Source: Pseudomonas sp. MPC6 (GTDB lineage: Bacteria; Pseudomonadota; Gammaproteobacteria; Pseudomonadales; Pseudomonadaceae). Taken from it: DNA of 64,000 nucleotides. Below, piece by piece: positions 60,199 to 64,000 of the stretch (position 1 is its first letter; every line of letters starts with the position of its first letter). Location of the stretch: contig NZ_CP034783.1 of the NCBI RefSeq assembly GCF_006094435.1, positions 647,001-711,000 of the forward strand, read 5' to 3'. The notes under the pieces are model-generated. The model saw only the letters and a list, made by a program, of their open reading frames with translations, had not been told where the DNA came from and made no database searches. Both the position numbers and the translations under genes were made by a program.

Positions 60199-60562
60199 TT
60201 GTTGAAATATGTTGCTGAAAGCGGCGCTTTTACGGGTAACGACTAGCCTGTAGTGGTGCGGGTTTGTAGCAGTCCCGCACCAGCAGTGTGCACTTCGGTG
60301 ACGCACGTTGTTACAGGCAGGTTGCACGTCGTTTGGCACCGCGGTTGCAATGATGGCGCATGCGGGTTGCGCCTTAAAAAATAAATGGTTTCACCTTCCG
60401 CGGTTTAGATGGTTGCACGCCCAATGAAAATGGGCTCGAAACAGTCGTAAGAACAATAAGGTAGCGACTTTTCCCAGAATAAAAAACCGATGGCACGGCC
60501 CTTGCTCTGAGCATTCAGAGAAGTCGCAGTGCCAACTAAAAAAAACCATGGAGCACCACCTC
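60199..60562. other. 364-bp region between amaA and livK
   Basis: Holds a 9-bp inverted repeat TGGTGCGGG-N11-CCCGCACCA (60254-60282), several GCACC/GGTGC-like half-sites (60295-60385), and the sigma-54 promoter at 60491-60506. No open reading frame looks real. Confidence 0.7.
60491..60506 (+). promoter_or_regulatory. Sigma-54 promoter for the liv operon
   Basis: TGGCACGGCCCTTGCT is an exact match to the TGGCAC-N5-TTGC[A/T] consensus, with GG and GC 10 bp apart. It lies 57-72 bases before the livK start. Nitrogen-linked control of a branched-chain amino acid transporter is plausible. Confidence 0.85.
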
Positions 60563-61696
60563 ATGTCCCAGACGTTTTACAAGAAAGGCTTTCTGGCCCT
60601 CGCAGTGGCAGCTGCGTTGGGTGTTTCTGCGTTTGCACAGGCTGACGTAAAAATTGGTGTGGCGGGTCCAATGACAGGTGCCAACGCGGCATTTGGCGAG
60701 CAGTACATGAAGGGTGCACAAGCGGCGGCCGATGCGGTCAACGCGGCGGGCGGCGTCAACGGGGAAAAAATCGTCCTGGTCAAGGGCGATGACGCCTGCG
60801 AACCGAAACAGGCTGTGACGGTCGCCAAGGACCTGACCAACCAGAAAGTCGTTGGCGTGGTCGGTCACTTCTGCTCTTCGTCGACCATTCCGGCTTCCGA
60901 GATCTACGATGAAGCGGGCATCATTGCGATCACTCCCGGCTCCACCAACCCGGCGGTTACCGAGCGCGGCCTGAGTGCCATGTTCCGTATGTGCGGGCGT
61001 GACGACCAGCAAGGCATCGTGGCGGGCGACTACATCGTCGACGTGCTCAAGGGCAAGAAAGTCGTGGTCCTGCACGACAAGGATACCTACGGCCAAGGCC
61101 TGGCGGACGCTACCAAGGCCCAGCTGGAAAAACGCGGCGTGAAGCCGGTGTTGTACGAAGGCCTGACCCGTGGCGAAAAAGACTTCAGCACTATCGTCAC
61201 CAAGATCCGCGGCGCTGGCGCCGACGTCGTCTACTTCGGTGGCCTGCACCCGGAAGCCGGTCCCCTGGTGCGCCAACTGCGTGAGCAAGGTCTCAAAGAC
61301 GTCAAGTTCATGTCCGACGATGGCATCGTGACCGACGAACTGGTGACCACCGCTGGCGGTCCGCAATTCGTCGACGGCGTGCTGATGACCTTCGGCGCCG
61401 ACCCGCGCCTGCTGCCAGAAAGCAAGACCGTAGTGGATGAGTTCCGCAAGAAGGGCACCGAGCCTGAAGGCTACACCTTGTACGCCTATGCTTCAGTCCA
61501 GACGCTGGCCGCGGCCTTCAATGGCGCCAAATCCAACAGTGGCGAGAAAGCCGCCGAGTGGCTGAAGAAAAACCCGGTCAAGACCGTGATGGGCGAGAAG
61601 ACCTGGGACGCCAAGGGCGACCTGAAAGTCTCCGACTACGTGGTTTACCAGTGGGATAAGGACGGCAAATACCACCAGCTGGAAAAACAGAAGTGA
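60563..61696 (+). CDS. livK: Branched-chain amino acid ABC transporter, periplasmic binding protein
   Basis: The 377-residue precursor has a signal peptide cleaved after AFAQA (about residue 27) and a Leu/Ile/Val-binding fold, with the family start DVKIGVAGPMTGANAAFGEQ and SSSTIPASEIY, TYGQGLAD and GGLHPEAGPL segments. It is the BraC/LivK type and binds branched-chain residues or alanine. GGAG at 60550-60553 supports ATG 60563 over ATG 60548. It is followed by the two permeases. Confidence 0.95.
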   Translation: MSQTFYKKGFLALAVAAALGVSAFAQADVKIGVAGPMTGANAAFGEQYMKGAQAAADAVNAAGGVNGEKIVLVKGDDACEPKQAVTVAKDLTNQKVVGVVGHFCSSSTIPASEIYDEAGIIAITPGSTNPAVTERGLSAMFRMCGRDDQQGIVAGDYIVDVLKGKKVVVLHDKDTYGQGLADATKAQLEKRGVKPVLYEGLTRGEKDFSTIVTKIRGAGADVVYFGGLHPEAGPLVRQLREQGLKDVKFMSDDGIVTDELVTTAGGPQFVDGVLMTFGADPRLLPESKTVVDEFRKKGTEPEGYTLYAYASVQTLAAAFNGAKSNSGEKAAEWLKKNPVKTVMGEKTWDAKGDLKVSDYVVYQWDKDGKYHQLEKQK

Positions 61697-61866
61697 TATG
61701 ACCTGCTGATTGCCCGGCGCCTGGTGCGCCTGGCAATCAAAGAACATGTCCGTGCAGTACCTGTCTTTTCTCGTAGAGCTGCACACAACCCTGTTGTACG
61801 GGTGGCTGAACCCCAGCCCGTCGCACCTGGCTTCTGTGCAGTCTCTCAAATGCGTGAGATTGCGTT

Positions 61867-62781
<915 letters not shown>

Positions 62782-62784
62782 GCG

Positions 62785-64000
62785 ATGTCTTCAACCACTA
62801 AAAAAACCATTGATCTCAAAAGAAGCCTGGTTGACGCGATTCTCGCCGGCCTGGTGGCCCTGATTGTGTTCGGCCCGATTGTTGGCGTGGTCCTGGACGG
62901 CTACGGCTTCAACCTGGAAACGACCCGGGTGGCATGGATTGTCGCCATCGTCATGGCGGGCCGCTTTGCCCTGAGCCTGTTCCTGCAAACCCCCAAGGGC
63001 TTGAAGATTCTCGAAGGTTTCGAAAGCACCGGCTCCGGGGTGCATGTACTGCCGCCGGACTACAAGACCCGGTTGCGCTGGATCATTCCGGTGGTGATCG
63101 TCGTCGCCGTGGTGTTCCCGTTTTTCTCCAACTCCTACCTGCTGGGCGTGGTCATCCTCGGGCTGATCTACGTGCTGTTGGGCTTGGGGCTGAACATCGT
63201 GGTCGGCCTCGCCGGCCTGCTCGACCTGGGTTATGTGGCGTTCTACGCCATCGGTGCCTATGGACTGGCGCTCGGTTATCAATACCTGGGGCTCGGTTTC
63301 TGGACGGTGCTGCCGCTGGCGGCGATCACGGCTGGCCTGGCCGGTTGCATCCTGGGTTTCCCGGTGCTGCGACTGCACGGTGACTACCTGGCAATCGTGA
63401 CCCTGGGCTTTGGTGAAATCATCCGGCTGATCCTTAACAACTGGCTGTCCCTGACCGGTGGCCCGAACGGCATGGCGGCGCCGTTGCCGACCTTCTTCGG
63501 CCTCGAGTTCGGTAAGCGAGCGAAGGAGGGGGGCGTTCCGTTCCATGAGTTTTTCGGCATCGCCTATAACCCGGACGTGAAGTACTACTTCATTTATGCG
63601 GTGTTGTTCCTGGTGGTGCTGGCCGTGCTGTACGTCAAGCATCGCTTGACCCGCATGCCGGTCGGCCGCGCCTGGGAAGCCTTGCGCGAAGACGAAATCG
63701 CTTGCCGCTCCATGGGCCTGAACCACGTGCTGGTCAAGCTTTCGGCGTTCACCATCGGCGCATCGACGGCTGGTCTGGCTGGCGTGTTCTTCGCCACTTA
63801 TCAAGGTTTCGTCAACCCGACCTCGTTCACCTTCTTTGAATCGGCACTGATCCTCGCCATCGTGGTACTTGGCGGCATGGGCTCGACCATCGGCGTGGTC
63901 ATCGCCGCATTCGTGCTGACCGTGGCCCCGGAACTGTTGCGCGGCTTCGCCGAATACCGCGTATTGCTGTTCGGCATCCTGATGGTGTTGATGATGATAT
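62785..64000 (+). CDS. livM: Branched-chain amino acid ABC transporter permease LivM (cut by window end)
   Basis: The frame opens at ATG 62785 (MSSTTKKTIDLKRSLVDAIL) and runs open to the window edge, 405 codons. It has many membrane helices and the LivM signatures GLNIVVGLAGLLDLGY and REDEIACRSMGLN, which contact the ATPases LivG and LivF expected downstream. The N-terminal domain ahead of the GLNIVVG core is typical of proteobacterial LivM. The C-terminus is missing. Confidence 0.95.
   Translation, partial: MSSTTKKTIDLKRSLVDAILAGLVALIVFGPIVGVVLDGYGFNLETTRVAWIVAIVMAGRFALSLFLQTPKGLKILEGFESTGSGVHVLPPDYKTRLRWIIPVVIVVAVVFPFFSNSYLLGVVILGLIYVLLGLGLNIVVGLAGLLDLGYVAFYAIGAYGLALGYQYLGLGFWTVLPLAAITAGLAGCILGFPVLRLHGDYLAIVTLGFGEIIRLILNNWLSLTGGPNGMAAPLPTFFGLEFGKRAKEGGVPFHEFFGIAYNPDVKYYFIYAVLFLVVLAVLYVKHRLTRMPVGRAWEALREDEIACRSMGLNHVLVKLSAFTIGASTAGLAGVFFATYQGFVNPTSFTFFESALILAIVVLGGMGSTIGVVIAAFVLTVAPELLRGFAEYRVLLFGILMVLMMI

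Overview
The window looks like a chromosomal segment from a Pseudomonas of the fluorescens group (gamma-proteobacterium, GC-rich, roughly 60% by eye). The evidence is protein-level resemblance and gene order: serB, psd, a CQTHHR-type rhodanese, motAB, rsgA, orn, queG, then amiB-mutL-miaA-hfq-hflX-hflK-hflC, hisZ-purA, tandem tRNA-Leu, rnr-rlmB, rpsF-rpsR-rplI-dnaB, a LOG protein, azurin, nadE-pncB, amaR/amaB/amaA and the liv transporter. Nine inverted pairs of REP sequences of the Pseudomonas type (GGAGC[T/G/A]...GCTTGC) fill the gaps between genes. No phage, plasmid, insertion sequence or CRISPR array was seen.

Layout. 1-4 kb: a truncated AhpA/YtjB-like membrane protein diverges from serB, followed by a large protein with a degenerate PilZ-like segment. 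4.2 kb: a small gene for a tandem-repeat high-mannose-binding lectin of the OAA family, an accessory gene between housekeeping loci. 4.7-11.8 kb: psd, rhdA and an HDOD protein on the minus strand, motAB on the plus strand, rsgA and orn divergent. 12-25 kb: a TRIC-like membrane protein, queG, and one long co-oriented run nnr-tsaE-amiB-mutL-miaA-hfq-hflX-hflK-hflC with stop/start overlaps at several junctions. 24-32 kb: hisZ and purA, then a chemoreceptor and a two-gene ferric-iron-type ABC system (permease and binding protein, no ATPase) with a Fur-like site. 31.8-32.2 kb: two identical tRNA-Leu(CAG) genes, each with its own promoter and terminator. 32.4-39.7 kb: rnr-rlmB and the ribosomal protein operon through dnaB.

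39.8-42.4 kb holds the least familiar gene: an 864-residue protein with proline-rich N-terminus, beta-rich modules and a C-terminal WHAHFHY module that I associate with large dermonecrotic-toxin-type Pseudomonas proteins, but with no recognisable toxin domain. It stands alone between dnaB and ygiQ. 45-52 kb holds a three-gene cluster (transglutaminase-DUF2126, circularly permuted ATP-grasp plus alpha-E, second transglutaminase) that resembles predicted peptide-synthesis or peptide-tagging systems with no known product.

52-57 kb carries a small charged protein, a LOG-family nucleotide hydrolase, azurin, and nadE/pncB for NAD salvage. 57-60 kb is the lysine/pipecolate catabolic unit (LysR regulator divergent from amaB-amaA). 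The window ends in the branched-chain amino acid transporter livK-livH-livM, preceded by a consensus sigma-54 promoter; livM is cut off by the window end.

The best candidates for under-described biology are the 864-residue protein, the ATP-grasp/transglutaminase cluster, the lectin with its palindromic upstream repeats, and the REP pairs, whose two arms usually match each other in subtype. Functions are assigned from sequence recognition without database searches.
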